53,232 nt of DNA from Bacillota bacterium (lineage in GTDB: Bacteria > Bacillota > Clostridia > Saccharofermentanales > DTU023). Both the position numbers and the translations under genes were made by a program. Numbering within the stretch: the stretch's first letter is position 1; each line of letters opens with the position of its first letter. Below are positions 41,452 to 50,022 of the stretch, one piece after another. The stretch is from positions 1-53,232 of the forward strand of contig JAKPXB010000002.1 of assembly GCA_029570375.1 (NCBI GenBank). The letters are read 5' to 3'. Below the pieces are notes generated by a model. It ran no database searches. It was not told where the DNA came from and saw nothing but the letters and a program-made list of their open reading frames with translations.

Positions 41452-41850
41452 ATGCTTGTCATCAATGAGAAAGAAGTTCCTGAAAAAGCTGTACCGGGCC
41501 GGTTTCTTCGCTGGGTCGTTTCAAGGACGGAAGGCCTGCCCTCTGAAGAATGTTCCTTCTGTGTGATGAGGGTTCAGCCAAAGGAGACTGTCCGTCCGGC
41601 TCATTCACATCCGGACTGTGAAGAGCTGGTATATTTCATCAGCGGACGAGGTCATGTCTATGTCGATGGGGTGATAACGCCCGTCAGTGAAGGGAGTGCC
41701 GTTCTCTTCCCGAAGAACAGCGTGCACATGGTGAGAAACTCAGGGGAAGAAGAAATGAAAGTGGCCTGTTTCTTCTCGGCGGCTACGGATCTCGCGCACT
41801 ACGCATTTCACCCAGACACCTGTTTTGATGAGGGGGTAAGCTGTGAATAA
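41452..41850 (+). CDS. Cupin-2 domain protein
   Basis: This 132-residue single-domain cupin has the first metal motif HSHPDCEELVYFISGRG and a second motif PKNSVHMVRNSG. Such proteins act as isomerases, dioxygenases, lyases or sensors. AAGGAG precedes the ATG. Its stop overlaps the next gene, so it is coupled to the SMP-30-like protein. Confidence 0.85.
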   Translation: MLVINEKEVPEKAVPGRFLRWVVSRTEGLPSEECSFCVMRVQPKETVRPAHSHPDCEELVYFISGRGHVYVDGVITPVSEGSAVLFPKNSVHMVRNSGEEEMKVACFFSAATDLAHYAFHPDTCFDEGVSCE

Positions 41851-42877
41851 AAATAATCCATTATACGGTTTCGAGATTGATCCCGACGCTGTTCGGTTTA
41901 TCGGAGAGGATCTGCAGCGGCCTGAATGCATACTCGCGGAAGCAGACGGAAGTCTCTGGTCCGCGGACGCGCGCGGCGGAGTCGTGCATATCAGGCCGGA
42001 CGGTACGCAGAAAATTATCACACAGAAGCGCACGGATTTGATTGATATAAACAAAGGCGCCGCCTCGCGCTTCTTTGTCGGCACGCTTCCCAATGGTCTC
42101 GCCTTTGCGGAAAACGGGGATATCCTGATCGCAAACTTCGGACTCGACTGCGTCGAGATCATGAAGCGGTCAGGTGAAACAGAAGTCCTTTTTGATGAAA
42201 TTGAAGGAAGAAAAATCGGCAAAACGAATTTTATTCTCCGCGACTCGAAGAACAGACTCTGGGTAACAGTCACGACAATGAAGGAAGACTGGCTGGACGC
42301 GCTGGTGCCTGATCTTGATGACGGTTATCTCGCTCGTTTCGATGAGAACGGAATCGAAATTGTGGCGGACGGACTTCATTTCACGAATGAGATCCGCTTT
42401 GACGAGAAAGAAGAGTATCTGTACTGTGTAGAAACTGTTGGCCACAACGGCGGACGGATTGTACGCTTCCGGTGCGACAGGAGCGGACGCCTCTCTGACA
42501 AGGAAATATACGGTCCCTCTGACTGGGGGGCGGGCGCTTATCCCGATGGTATCGCGTTTGACAGTTATGGGAACCTCTGGGGAACAATGGTTTATTCAGA
42601 TAAAATCTTCGTAATTACCCCCGACGGAGAAGGCAGGATCCTGCTCGACATGGGTGACCCGGCTAAAGTCCAGGCGCTTGATGATGCGTTTTATGAAAGC
42701 CGCGTGACCATGGATAAGCTGTTCGCGACCGGTCAGGGTATCGCGCCCTGGATGGCCAGCATCACGTTCGGCGGTCCTGACCTCAAGAATGTTTATGTAG
42801 GTTGTCTGCGCGGCAGTCGAATTCCCTATTTCAGGTCACCTGTCGCGGGGATGCCGATGGTGCATTGGAATCGATGA
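41843..42877 (+). CDS. SMP-30/gluconolactonase-like beta-propeller protein
   Basis: This 344-residue protein resembles SMP-30/LRE lactonases: RPECILAEADGSLWSAD at the first blade with the metal glutamate, LPNGLAFAENGDILIA, FTNEIRFDEKEEYLYCVE and YPDGIAFDSYGNLW with the metal asparagine/aspartate positions. It would hydrolyse a sugar-acid or other lactone. It starts at a GTG (41843) behind GAGGGGG and overlaps the cupin stop by 8 bases. Confidence 0.83.
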   Translation: MNKNNPLYGFEIDPDAVRFIGEDLQRPECILAEADGSLWSADARGGVVHIRPDGTQKIITQKRTDLIDINKGAASRFFVGTLPNGLAFAENGDILIANFGLDCVEIMKRSGETEVLFDEIEGRKIGKTNFILRDSKNRLWVTVTTMKEDWLDALVPDLDDGYLARFDENGIEIVADGLHFTNEIRFDEKEEYLYCVETVGHNGGRIVRFRCDRSGRLSDKEIYGPSDWGAGAYPDGIAFDSYGNLWGTMVYSDKIFVITPDGEGRILLDMGDPAKVQALDDAFYESRVTMDKLFATGQGIAPWMASITFGGPDLKNVYVGCLRGSRIPYFRSPVAGMPMVHWNR

Positions 42878-42977
42878 TTGGAGGACAGCGCGCGATCGGC
42901 GCTGCCCCGCGGTTTCCACGGCGGTTTTTGCCCGATTGTGCCATAACGGCTGAGCATGTATTTCCCGGGAGGATCCT

Positions 42978-44042
42978 ATGGAAAAGATGAAGGCAATCGT
43001 TCTACATGAACCCAACAATTTTACTTACACAGAGATCGATCGGCCGGTCATCGGTGATTATGATGTCCTGTGCCGTGTGGAATCGGTTTCTATTTGCGGA
43101 ACGGATCCGAAAATAATTCACGGCCATTTCCCCGGATTCTGGCCACAGCATTTCCCTATTGTTCTGGGTCACGAATGGTCCGGGGTAATCACGGAAGTCG
43201 GCGCTAAATCCGGGTATTTCGGCTGGGAAGAGGGTGACCGTGTCTGCGGCATCGCGAATGTGGGCTGCGGTTACTGCAAAAACTGCCTGGAAGGCCGGTT
43301 TACGCTCTGCCTGAACTACGGAAATGAAAAAGTTCACAAAATGTACGGTCACATCACAAACGGGGCATACGCGGAGTACATCGCCGCGAACATCAAGTCA
43401 ATCGCGAGAATACCGGATGATATGGATTTCAATACAGCCGCTGTGATGGATACCTTCAGCATCGCGCTCCATGTCGTGATGCGAAGCGGTCTGGAACCGG
43501 GAGATACCGTCCTGGTCAATGGCGCCGGTGCTCAGGGGTGGTTCGCCATCCTCGCGGCAAAAACGATGGGAGCGGGGAAAATTATCTGTGCAGGGAGCGG
43601 CCATCGCCTCCGTATGGCTCAAAAACTCGGTGCGATCCCCCTTGACTACCGCTCGGAAGATGTCGCCGCGAGAACCCTTGAGCTTACCGGCGGACTTGGG
43701 GCGAAAAGAGTCATTGAAACGACCGGTTCCGCAAAGGGGATAAGAAACGCATGTGTGGCGGCCGCACGGGGAGGCTGTATCTCCTGCGTGGGATTCCCGA
43801 ATGAGGATGTGCCGATCCCTGTGAAACGCCTTGTCATGGATGAAATCGATTTCGTGGGGAATCGCGGCAATCCGAATACCTTAGAAAAAGCCATTTCAGT
43901 AGCTCATTACGTGATGGACGAGATTAATATGCTGATTACGCATGAATTCCCTCTTGCGGAGTATGCGAAAGCGTTGGAGGTTTTTGAGAACCGGCTCGAT
44001 CACTCACTGAAAGTTATCGTAAAACCTCAATGGCTCAAGTGA
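42978..44042 (+). CDS. Zinc-dependent medium-chain alcohol dehydrogenase
   Basis: This 354-residue MDR enzyme oxidises a secondary alcohol with NAD(P). It has the catalytic zinc ligands in SICGTD and GHEW, the structural zinc cysteines in CGYCKNCLEGRFTLC, and a Rossmann loop VNGAGAQGWFA near residue 180. It resembles threonine/sorbitol dehydrogenase-type members. GGGAGGA precedes the ATG. The substrate is probably a pathway intermediate. Confidence 0.9.
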   Translation: MEKMKAIVLHEPNNFTYTEIDRPVIGDYDVLCRVESVSICGTDPKIIHGHFPGFWPQHFPIVLGHEWSGVITEVGAKSGYFGWEEGDRVCGIANVGCGYCKNCLEGRFTLCLNYGNEKVHKMYGHITNGAYAEYIAANIKSIARIPDDMDFNTAAVMDTFSIALHVVMRSGLEPGDTVLVNGAGAQGWFAILAAKTMGAGKIICAGSGHRLRMAQKLGAIPLDYRSEDVAARTLELTGGLGAKRVIETTGSAKGIRNACVAAARGGCISCVGFPNEDVPIPVKRLVMDEIDFVGNRGNPNTLEKAISVAHYVMDEINMLITHEFPLAEYAKALEVFENRLDHSLKVIVKPQWLK

Positions 44043-44130
44043 TCACGACACCGATACGGATCATTGACCGGTTGTGAATGAACAGGATGGATAGAGAGAA
44101 GCCTTAACGGCTCCGGGAGGAATAGAATAA

Positions 44131-45048
44131 ATGGGTATCTTTACAGAAGAATTTTCCAGTGACCGCGCGAAGCTCCGGTTTGATGTAGTGGGCGGTCCGC
44201 CCCGCAGCAGGATTGTCGAAGACGATACTTTCCTGAATTACCGGCTGGGATCAGTCAAAACGAGCCAAGGCTCCACAAAGCTGCGGCCGGACATTGTCTG
44301 GTACTATGATGAACCGGAAAAGGGTATCGCGTTTAAGGACGATCAGCTGATTCTGAAAAGCCGATGGGAAGAGGGTGAGCTGAATAAGATATTAGTGTCC
44401 ATGCTTGCCAATGAGATGGATAAGCAGGGGCTGCATCCTTTTCACTCTTCCTCTGTTATCTACAGGGGGCAGATGATTCTGCTTGTCGGGGGCGAGAATA
44501 ATCACGGGAAGTCCATGACGCAGCTCGAGGGGTGCCGCCGCGGAGCGCTCATTTTCTCCACAGAGACGACGGTGACAGACGCAAAAGGGTATGCGCTCTA
44601 CGGGTCCAAAAATGTCTATATTCGCAAGCGGGCGAAAGGGACGGAGCGAAGCGATATTCCCGACCAGGATGAAGGAGTATTGAAATTCTGGGAGAAGGAA
44701 CCGGAGATGAAGCTGACATATGAGCCTTCAGAAATACATCTCGCGATCATGCCATGTATCGATGGCCATTTCGATACACAGGTGACGAGAATGAATCAAT
44801 TTGAGGCGAGCTATCAGAGTTATCACAGCCTGATGAATTTCTTTGGCCTGAACCAGCTGTTATGCGGTGAGAAGGGGCTGGCGATGCCGATTATCGACAC
44901 GGATGAAAGGCATCAGGCGCGCGCCGCGTTTGTGTCGGAATTCGTTTCCGGGCGTCCATTCTACCTGGTACGGGGGAAGACGCCTCAGATTGTTTTCGAC
45001 GAGATTGAGCATATAATGACTGAGTTGGGAATGAACGGTTCTATTTAG
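44131..45048 (+). CDS. HprK/PEPCK-like P-loop protein of unknown function
   Basis: This 305-residue protein shows, near residues 105-150, the arrangement of HPr-kinase-type P-loop proteins: LHPFHSSSVIYRGQ, then ILLVGGENNHGKSMTQ with a modified P-loop (GENNHGKS), then a short strand with STETTVTD where the family has an acidic pair. The N-terminal 100 residues and C-terminal 120 are unlike anything I recognise. It could phosphorylate a small molecule or a protein, or have lost activity. GGGAGGA precedes the ATG. It lies between the dehydrogenase and a metallohydrolase, so a catabolic role is likely. Confidence 0.6.
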   Translation: MGIFTEEFSSDRAKLRFDVVGGPPRSRIVEDDTFLNYRLGSVKTSQGSTKLRPDIVWYYDEPEKGIAFKDDQLILKSRWEEGELNKILVSMLANEMDKQGLHPFHSSSVIYRGQMILLVGGENNHGKSMTQLEGCRRGALIFSTETTVTDAKGYALYGSKNVYIRKRAKGTERSDIPDQDEGVLKFWEKEPEMKLTYEPSEIHLAIMPCIDGHFDTQVTRMNQFEASYQSYHSLMNFFGLNQLLCGEKGLAMPIIDTDERHQARAAFVSEFVSGRPFYLVRGKTPQIVFDEIEHIMTELGMNGSI

Positions 45049-45066
45049 AAAAACGGAGGGATATCG

Positions 45067-45921
45067 ATGCAGCAGTTGACTTCACATGTATACGTTGAAA
45101 CGGAGATAAGAGGGTGTAATCCGGGTATTGTTTTTACGGATGAAGGTTCCGTTTTTGTCGATACCGCCCAGTGGATCAGCAAACTACTGGAAATGCGTGG
45201 GTTTGCGCTTTCCCGCGGACCGATCCGGGCGCTCATCAACACAGAATCACACATCGACCATATTTTCGGGAATCACTGGTTTGCCGGGGAATGTCCTGTT
45301 ATCGGGCATGAAAACCTGGAGAAGACATTCTGGAAGATTCCGGCGGCATTCAATCAGACGACATACGATTACAGTGTCGATATCATTCGCCGGCAGGATC
45401 CCGAAGCGCTCCATCTGATGCCCTCAGAAAAAGACTATATTCTCAATAAGCCAAATGTCACGTTCAGCGACAGGCTCTTTTTCAAGCTGGGGGATCATGA
45501 TTTCAGACTCTACTATACGCCGGGGCACTCAGACGCCAATATCAGTGTTTTTGTTCCTCAGGAAAGAACCGTATTTGTCGGAGATACGGTCTTCAGCCAA
45601 TGCCAGATCTGGCTCCATACGGCGAATTTCGATGACCTTTTCCGTTCGCTCCGCTTTCTCGGCACACTGGATGTCGACTATATTGTGCCCGGCCACGGGC
45701 CCGTCGTCGGTAAAGCGGCTCTCCACCAGCAGGAGGCATTTCTGCACGAATGGATTTCCGCGGTTGCTTACGGAGTCGCGAAAGGATGGGATGAGGAGGA
45801 GTGCGTTCAGCGAATCTCCTTCGCGGACCGGTGCCCTGTAGATATCGGGCAGGCGGAAGAGATGGAATATATTCAGACGCACAATGTCAGGGTTGTCTAC
45901 AATTACCTGATGAACAACTAG
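45067..45921 (+). CDS. Metallo-beta-lactamase-fold hydrolase with a changed first zinc ligand
   Basis: This 284-residue protein has a glyoxalase-II/lactamase-type fold with TESHIDHIFGNHWF, YYTPGHSDANI, FVGDTVF and VPGHGPVV. The first zinc histidine of HxHxDH is glutamate here (ExHxDH), while the other ligands are present. The site may hold a different metal or only one. GGAGGG precedes the ATG. It is the second hydrolase of this fold in the operon. Confidence 0.85.
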   Translation: MQQLTSHVYVETEIRGCNPGIVFTDEGSVFVDTAQWISKLLEMRGFALSRGPIRALINTESHIDHIFGNHWFAGECPVIGHENLEKTFWKIPAAFNQTTYDYSVDIIRRQDPEALHLMPSEKDYILNKPNVTFSDRLFFKLGDHDFRLYYTPGHSDANISVFVPQERTVFVGDTVFSQCQIWLHTANFDDLFRSLRFLGTLDVDYIVPGHGPVVGKAALHQQEAFLHEWISAVAYGVAKGWDEEECVQRISFADRCPVDIGQAEEMEYIQTHNVRVVYNYLMNN

Positions 45922-45937
45922 AGGTGAGGGGATCACG

Positions 45938-46897
45938 ATGAAGCTTGATGGAGTCAATCAGATTGCGGTGATCGGGACGGGCATGATCGGCGCAAGCCTT
46001 GCGACCTTATTTACGGGCAACGGCTACCACACGACGATGATCGCGTTCGATGAACAGGATGCTCGCAACGGGCTGGAGCGCTACCGGACAAATTTCAAAG
46101 ATCTCATCGGCTTCGGACTGGTGACTGAATCGCAGGCGGACGCGTGCGAAAAGCTGCTTTCCATCGAAACAGGCTTTTCGGCGCTTCGGGATGCCGATTT
46201 CATATACGAATGCGTGATTGAGGATTTTGAGGTCAAACGAGCTGTTTACAGTCAGGTCGAAGAGTACGGCTTTAAGGTTCGTGCGATCGCGTCATCGTCT
46301 TCCGCGATGGATACGAATCTCCTCAGCCGGGGGTTTTCGAAACCGGATTTTATTGAGCGATTCGCTTCTGCTCATCCATGGAATCCGCCGCATCTTGTGC
46401 CGTGTGTGGAGATTGTGAAAGGGGACAAAACCTCGGAAGAAGCGCTGACATTTATCTGTGAGCTTCTCGAGTCGTGCGGGCGCGCCCCTGTCATCATTCA
46501 CAAGAGCGTTCCCGGGTTTATCGCCAACAGGCTCCAGCACGCGCTGTACCGCGAAGCCGCCAACATGGTGGAACAGGGTATCGCCTCTCCGGAGGATATC
46601 GACAGAGCGCTTATGACGAGTTTCGCGCCACGCTACGGCAGTATCGGTATATTCCAGCATTTTGATTACGCGGGGCTGGATATGGTACTGAGTATTCAAA
46701 AAACGCTGTTCCCTGACCTGTCCGCGACAACCTCACCCAATCCGCTTGTTCTGGAAGCCTGCGAAAAAGGGGACCTGGGGTACAAGACAGGTAAAGGTAT
46801 CCTGAACTGGGAAGATGTTGACATCGATCAGTTCCGCGAGAACGCGTCCAAACCTTATCTTAAGTTCTTCAACTGGAGCCTGCCGGACGCGCAATAA
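45938..46897 (+). CDS. 3-hydroxyacyl-CoA-dehydrogenase-family oxidoreductase (gulonate/carnitine dehydrogenase-like)
   Basis: This 319-residue NAD-dependent enzyme has the Rossmann loop GTGMIGASLA, IASSSSAM, AHPWNPPHLVPCVEIV and the C-terminal helical domain with SVPGFIANRLQHAL. AHPWNPPHLVP is typical of the members that act on free hydroxy acids such as L-gulonate or carnitine; no CoA-handling genes are nearby. It is the last gene of the locus and has a GAGGTGAGG site. Confidence 0.87.
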   Translation: MKLDGVNQIAVIGTGMIGASLATLFTGNGYHTTMIAFDEQDARNGLERYRTNFKDLIGFGLVTESQADACEKLLSIETGFSALRDADFIYECVIEDFEVKRAVYSQVEEYGFKVRAIASSSSAMDTNLLSRGFSKPDFIERFASAHPWNPPHLVPCVEIVKGDKTSEEALTFICELLESCGRAPVIIHKSVPGFIANRLQHALYREAANMVEQGIASPEDIDRALMTSFAPRYGSIGIFQHFDYAGLDMVLSIQKTLFPDLSATTSPNPLVLEACEKGDLGYKTGKGILNWEDVDIDQFRENASKPYLKFFNWSLPDAQ

Positions 46898-46959
46898 ATC
46901 CCGACAGCGAAGGGATTCAACAGAAAAGCCTTTTTACGGCTGTCGCCGAATAATGAAAT

Positions 46960-47014
46960 GCCGGGGCTCCGCAAGCTTTTCCAATAGTGGTGGAAAAGCT
47001 TGCTGGTTCCCGGC
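46960..47014. terminator. Long hairpin between convergent genes
   Basis: GCAAGCTTTTCCA (46971-46983) pairs over 13 bases with TGGAAAAGCTTGC (46991-47003) around ATAGTGG, and an outer GCCGGG/CCCGGC stem extends it. It lies between the dehydrogenase and the convergent regulator gene. It lacks a T-tract, so it may block read-through from both sides or mark an RNA 3' end. A second, weaker stem (CGACAGC 46902-46908 with GCTGTCG 46939-46945) precedes it. Confidence 0.55.
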
Positions 47015-47082
47015 TTACACTTCGGACGGTCTCTCCTGTTTCCGCGCACTGAAAAGTATTCGCCTGGAGTATTCTTCGGGCT

Positions 47083-47745
47083 CTACGATTCAGAGGCATT
47101 CGAAGTCCTCTCCCAGGCTTTTTTGAGAGGCATATTTTCAACGATATGCGCATGCATCGATTTTGCGGCGAGATCACTGTTATGAGCTTTCATCGCATCA
47201 ATAATTATTCTGTGCCGTTTCGCAAAATAGAGGGATTGCTCTTCATGTTTCAGCGCTTTTAATCTTGACCAGTTCACAAAGACCAGTTGTTTCGACAACC
47301 GCGCGATGAGATGATGTCCTGAAATTCGGATGATCTCATTGTGAAAAGCGTTGTTGGCTTCGATCCGCCTGTTTTCATCGCCCTTTTTGGCGGCATCTTC
47401 CATCTCAAAGACAATTTCTTCCAGATTGGCGATATCCTCAGGGGTGCAGACCTGTGCGGCGAGACCGGCGGCAAGCGACTCCAGAGCCGCACGAACCGTA
47501 AAGGCTTCGTATACATCCTCATCGGATAGCTCCCTTACGGTGGTCCCTTTGTAAGGTTCCTGAACAACCAGCCCCATTTCCTCAAGCCCTTTTAACGCTT
47601 CCCGAACGGGGGATTGGCTGACACCGAATCGTTTCGCTAAGGCGCTCTCGATCAGGCGCTCACCGGGAACGATGCTGCCCGCCAATATTTCTCCAATTAA
47701 TTGATCTTTAATCTGCTCGCTGAGAACAATTTTAGAAATCTGCAT
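47083..47745 (-). CDS. GntR-family transcriptional regulator, FCD (FadR) subfamily
   Basis: This 220-residue regulator has an N-terminal winged helix (SEQIKDQLIGEILAG, then FGVSQSPVREALKGLEEMGLV) and an FCD ligand-binding domain with the metal-ligand pattern ending in HNEIIRISGH and later MHAHI. FCD proteins usually sense organic acids. ATG 47745 follows GGAGAT; the frame is open upstream to 47868. It is convergent to the catabolic locus and probably controls it through the shared ATTATCGATAAT dyad. Confidence 0.88.
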   Translation of the reverse strand: MQISKIVLSEQIKDQLIGEILAGSIVPGERLIESALAKRFGVSQSPVREALKGLEEMGLVVQEPYKGTTVRELSDEDVYEAFTVRAALESLAAGLAAQVCTPEDIANLEEIVFEMEDAAKKGDENRRIEANNAFHNEIIRISGHHLIARLSKQLVFVNWSRLKALKHEEQSLYFAKRHRIIIDAMKAHNSDLAAKSMHAHIVENMPLKKAWERTSNASES

Positions 47746-47954
47746 GAAATAATCTCCGATCCTGTCAGTCACAGTATCCAGCAACAAAGCATTCGTTTTT
47801 ATTATTCTAGCATGAAAAATGATACGAAAGCCAAGCGAATGAATAGGTACTGCATTGGCGGATCGCACATTTATCGGTCAATCTGCTCGGAAAATGATGT
47901 GAATTTTACGGATCCTGTCTCGACTAACACGCTGTGATTGCGAACCATCAAACT

Positions 47955-47966
47955 ATTATCGATAAA
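47955..47966. promoter_or_regulatory. Second copy of the operator-like dyad
   Basis: ATTATCGATAAA differs by one base from the palindrome at 32165-32176. It lies about 210 bases upstream of the regulator start, within the spacer of a possible minus-strand promoter, so autoregulation is plausible. Confidence 0.45.
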
Positions 47967-48270
47967 GTGTGCAGTCAAAACGGGAGGGAAATGATCGGGC
48001 TGCCGACGTGTGCGACAGGCGGATCTTTTGCGTTTATGGCATAAAAAGTGGGAAAAAGCGCAGGAATCTGCGATCGAAATCCGCGGCGGAAACGATCAGC
48101 TTTTAAAGTGTTCCGTGTAGAAAAATTATTGCAATCCGCGTTTCATCCGATGAAAAAAATGGCTTCGGATAAGCCCGTTGTTTTTTCCTGCAAATTCGTC
48201 GTAAGGCTGATTGAAAACCGAAATGCACATTTTTGGAAGAAAGAAAATTCGTCGTAAAAGCTAACACGAT

Positions 48271-48300
48271 TTGACAAAAGGGGATAGATTTTGCTAAGAT
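48271..48300 (+). promoter_or_regulatory. Promoter of tRNA-Gly/tRNA-Cys
   Basis: TTGACA (48271-48276) and TAAGAT (48295-48300) are 18 bases apart, 46 bases before tRNA-Gly. Confidence 0.75.
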
Positions 48301-48346
48301 AGCGGAGCGCTGTTAGTCCGATGGAGGACTTGAGCAATGTGACTTC

Positions 48347-48421
48347 GCGGGATTAACTCAGTGGTAGAGTGTCACCTTGCCAAGGTGAAAGTCGCGAGTT
48401 CGAATCTCGTATCCCGCTCCA
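48347..48421 (+). tRNA. tRNA-Gly (GCC anticodon)
   Basis: The acceptor GCGGGAT pairs with ATCCCGC, the anticodon stem-loop is CACCT-TGCCA-AGGTG with GCC as anticodon, the T-loop is GTTCGAATC, and TCCA ends it. Confidence 0.94.
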
Positions 48422-48464
48422 ACAAGGATGACCGGCAGACTTCTGACCGGTCATCGTATTATAA

Positions 48465-48539
<75 letters not shown>

Positions 48540-48542
48540 TCT

Positions 48543-48582
48543 AAGGACAGGGAAACGAATACAATTCTCTGTCCTTTCTTTA
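48543..48582 (+). terminator. Terminator after tRNA-Cys
   Basis: AAGGACAG (48543-48550) pairs with CTGTCCTT (48569-48576) and is followed by TCTTTAT. Confidence 0.65.
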
Positions 48583-48727
48583 TACCTTAATATCATTGCG
48601 TTTCAAGGAAGTTGATTGATATGTTACGTGCTCAGAGCAAAGAGAGTTTTATTTCAACCTTGAAAGGACTTGAACATAAACAATGTTTCGTCTAAAATGG
48701 AATCAAATTCCGGAAAGGACGAGTTTT

Positions 48728-49948
48728 ATGAATTATATAAGACGTGAAATAGAATCCAGTGTTAAAAATCTAGTAGACTCGTTTAAAGTTGTTCTCATTA
48801 CTGGCCCCAGACAGGTTGGAAAATCAACGATGCTTAAAGAGCTGTTCAGAAATGAATATCATTATGTTTCCTTAGATGATATCAACGAGCTGCAGATGGC
48901 TCAATCGGATCCTAAGTTATTTTTTATTAATCATCCGGGGAAATTGATTATAGATGAAGTACAGTATTGTCCGGATTTATTTATTGAGATAAAGCGATTA
49001 GTTGATCAAAAAGATGAGTCAGGTCAGTTTATTTTAACGGGGTCTCAGACTTTTTCCCTGATGGGAAATGTGAGTGAGAGTTTAGCGGGTCGGGTGGGGA
49101 TCCTGGAGTTGAAACCTTTGTCGACGCGTGAGATTTTGCGGGAAAGAAAAGACGCGCCATTCAAGCCGTCGAGAGAGTTACTTGGAACGAATATAACAGA
49201 TATTTCGTACAGCAAACTGTGGGAATTGATCCATCGCGGGTCAATGCCTGAGCTTCATCGCAACCCGGATATGGATACTGAAACATATTACGCATCGTAT
49301 GTCTCTACGTTTATTCAGAGAGATGTACGGCAGTTAAGCGCGATTCAGGACTTAAATTTATTTAGCCGTTTTATTACAGTATTAGCCGCGCGAACAAGCC
49401 AGGAACTCAACTACGCAAGTATCGCCCAAGAGGTGGGGGTTGATGAAAAAACCATTAAATCGTGGATTGGTATATTAGAGGCAAGTGGCATTGTATACGT
49501 TATCCCGACGTTTTCCAACAATCGCTTAAAGAGAATCACCAAAGCTCCGGTTCTTTACTTTTTTGACACGGGTTTGGCAGCCTATCTTGGTAGATGGAAG
49601 ACCGCGCAAAATTTACAAAATGGAGCATATTCGGGTGTTATTTTAGAAAACTACTGTGTATCTGAAATTATTAAATCGTACAGCAATCAGGGGATTATAA
49701 ATTATCCCGTATATTTCTATCGAGACAAGGACCAAAAGGAAATTGATTTGATACTTGAAGAGTCAGGGACCCTCTATCCTATAGAAATCAAACAAGCAGC
49801 GATCCCTGACATTAGAATGGCACGCCACATGTCTGTACTTGAGAAAGCAGAAGGCTACAACGTGGGGGTAAAGACAATTCTCGCCCAGGTAGATCAATAT
49901 TATTTACTTGCCGAAGACATATTAGTTTGTCCGATCAAAGATATCTGA
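48728..49948 (+). CDS. AAA ATPase with DUF4143 and nuclease-like C-terminus
   Basis: This 406-residue protein has the Walker A loop GPRQVGKS, Walker B IIDEVQ and sensor LTGSQ of the archaeal-type AAA_14 ATPases, a winged-helix-like middle part (YASIAQEVGVDEKTI) and a C-terminal DUF4143 region where KEIDLIL...LYPIEIKQ fits a PD-(D/E)xK nuclease core. Its role is unknown; such genes are mobile and patchy. Codon use is AT-richer than the locus to the left, which suggests acquisition. ATG 48728 follows AAAGGA. Confidence 0.85.
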   Translation: MNYIRREIESSVKNLVDSFKVVLITGPRQVGKSTMLKELFRNEYHYVSLDDINELQMAQSDPKLFFINHPGKLIIDEVQYCPDLFIEIKRLVDQKDESGQFILTGSQTFSLMGNVSESLAGRVGILELKPLSTREILRERKDAPFKPSRELLGTNITDISYSKLWELIHRGSMPELHRNPDMDTETYYASYVSTFIQRDVRQLSAIQDLNLFSRFITVLAARTSQELNYASIAQEVGVDEKTIKSWIGILEASGIVYVIPTFSNNRLKRITKAPVLYFFDTGLAAYLGRWKTAQNLQNGAYSGVILENYCVSEIIKSYSNQGIINYPVYFYRDKDQKEIDLILEESGTLYPIEIKQAAIPDIRMARHMSVLEKAEGYNVGVKTILAQVDQYYLLAEDILVCPIKDI

Positions 49949-50022
49949 GATTTCAACGAATTTGAGATACACTTACTCTTTGAAAAAGAAGAAAAATTCC
50001 GATAGATAGAACGGAGTTTATT

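Larger units (their letters stand above)
47746..48346. other. Intergenic region upstream of the regulator and of the tRNA-Gly/Cys pair
   Basis: These 601 bases hold no credible gene. Features seen are the operator-like dyad at 47955-47966 (inside a possible minus-strand promoter with TTGACT at 47973-47978), a 13-base direct repeat AAATTCGTCGTAA at 48192-48204 and 48245-48257, and the tRNA promoter at 48271-48300. The stretch is richer in A and T than the catabolic locus. Confidence 0.5.
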
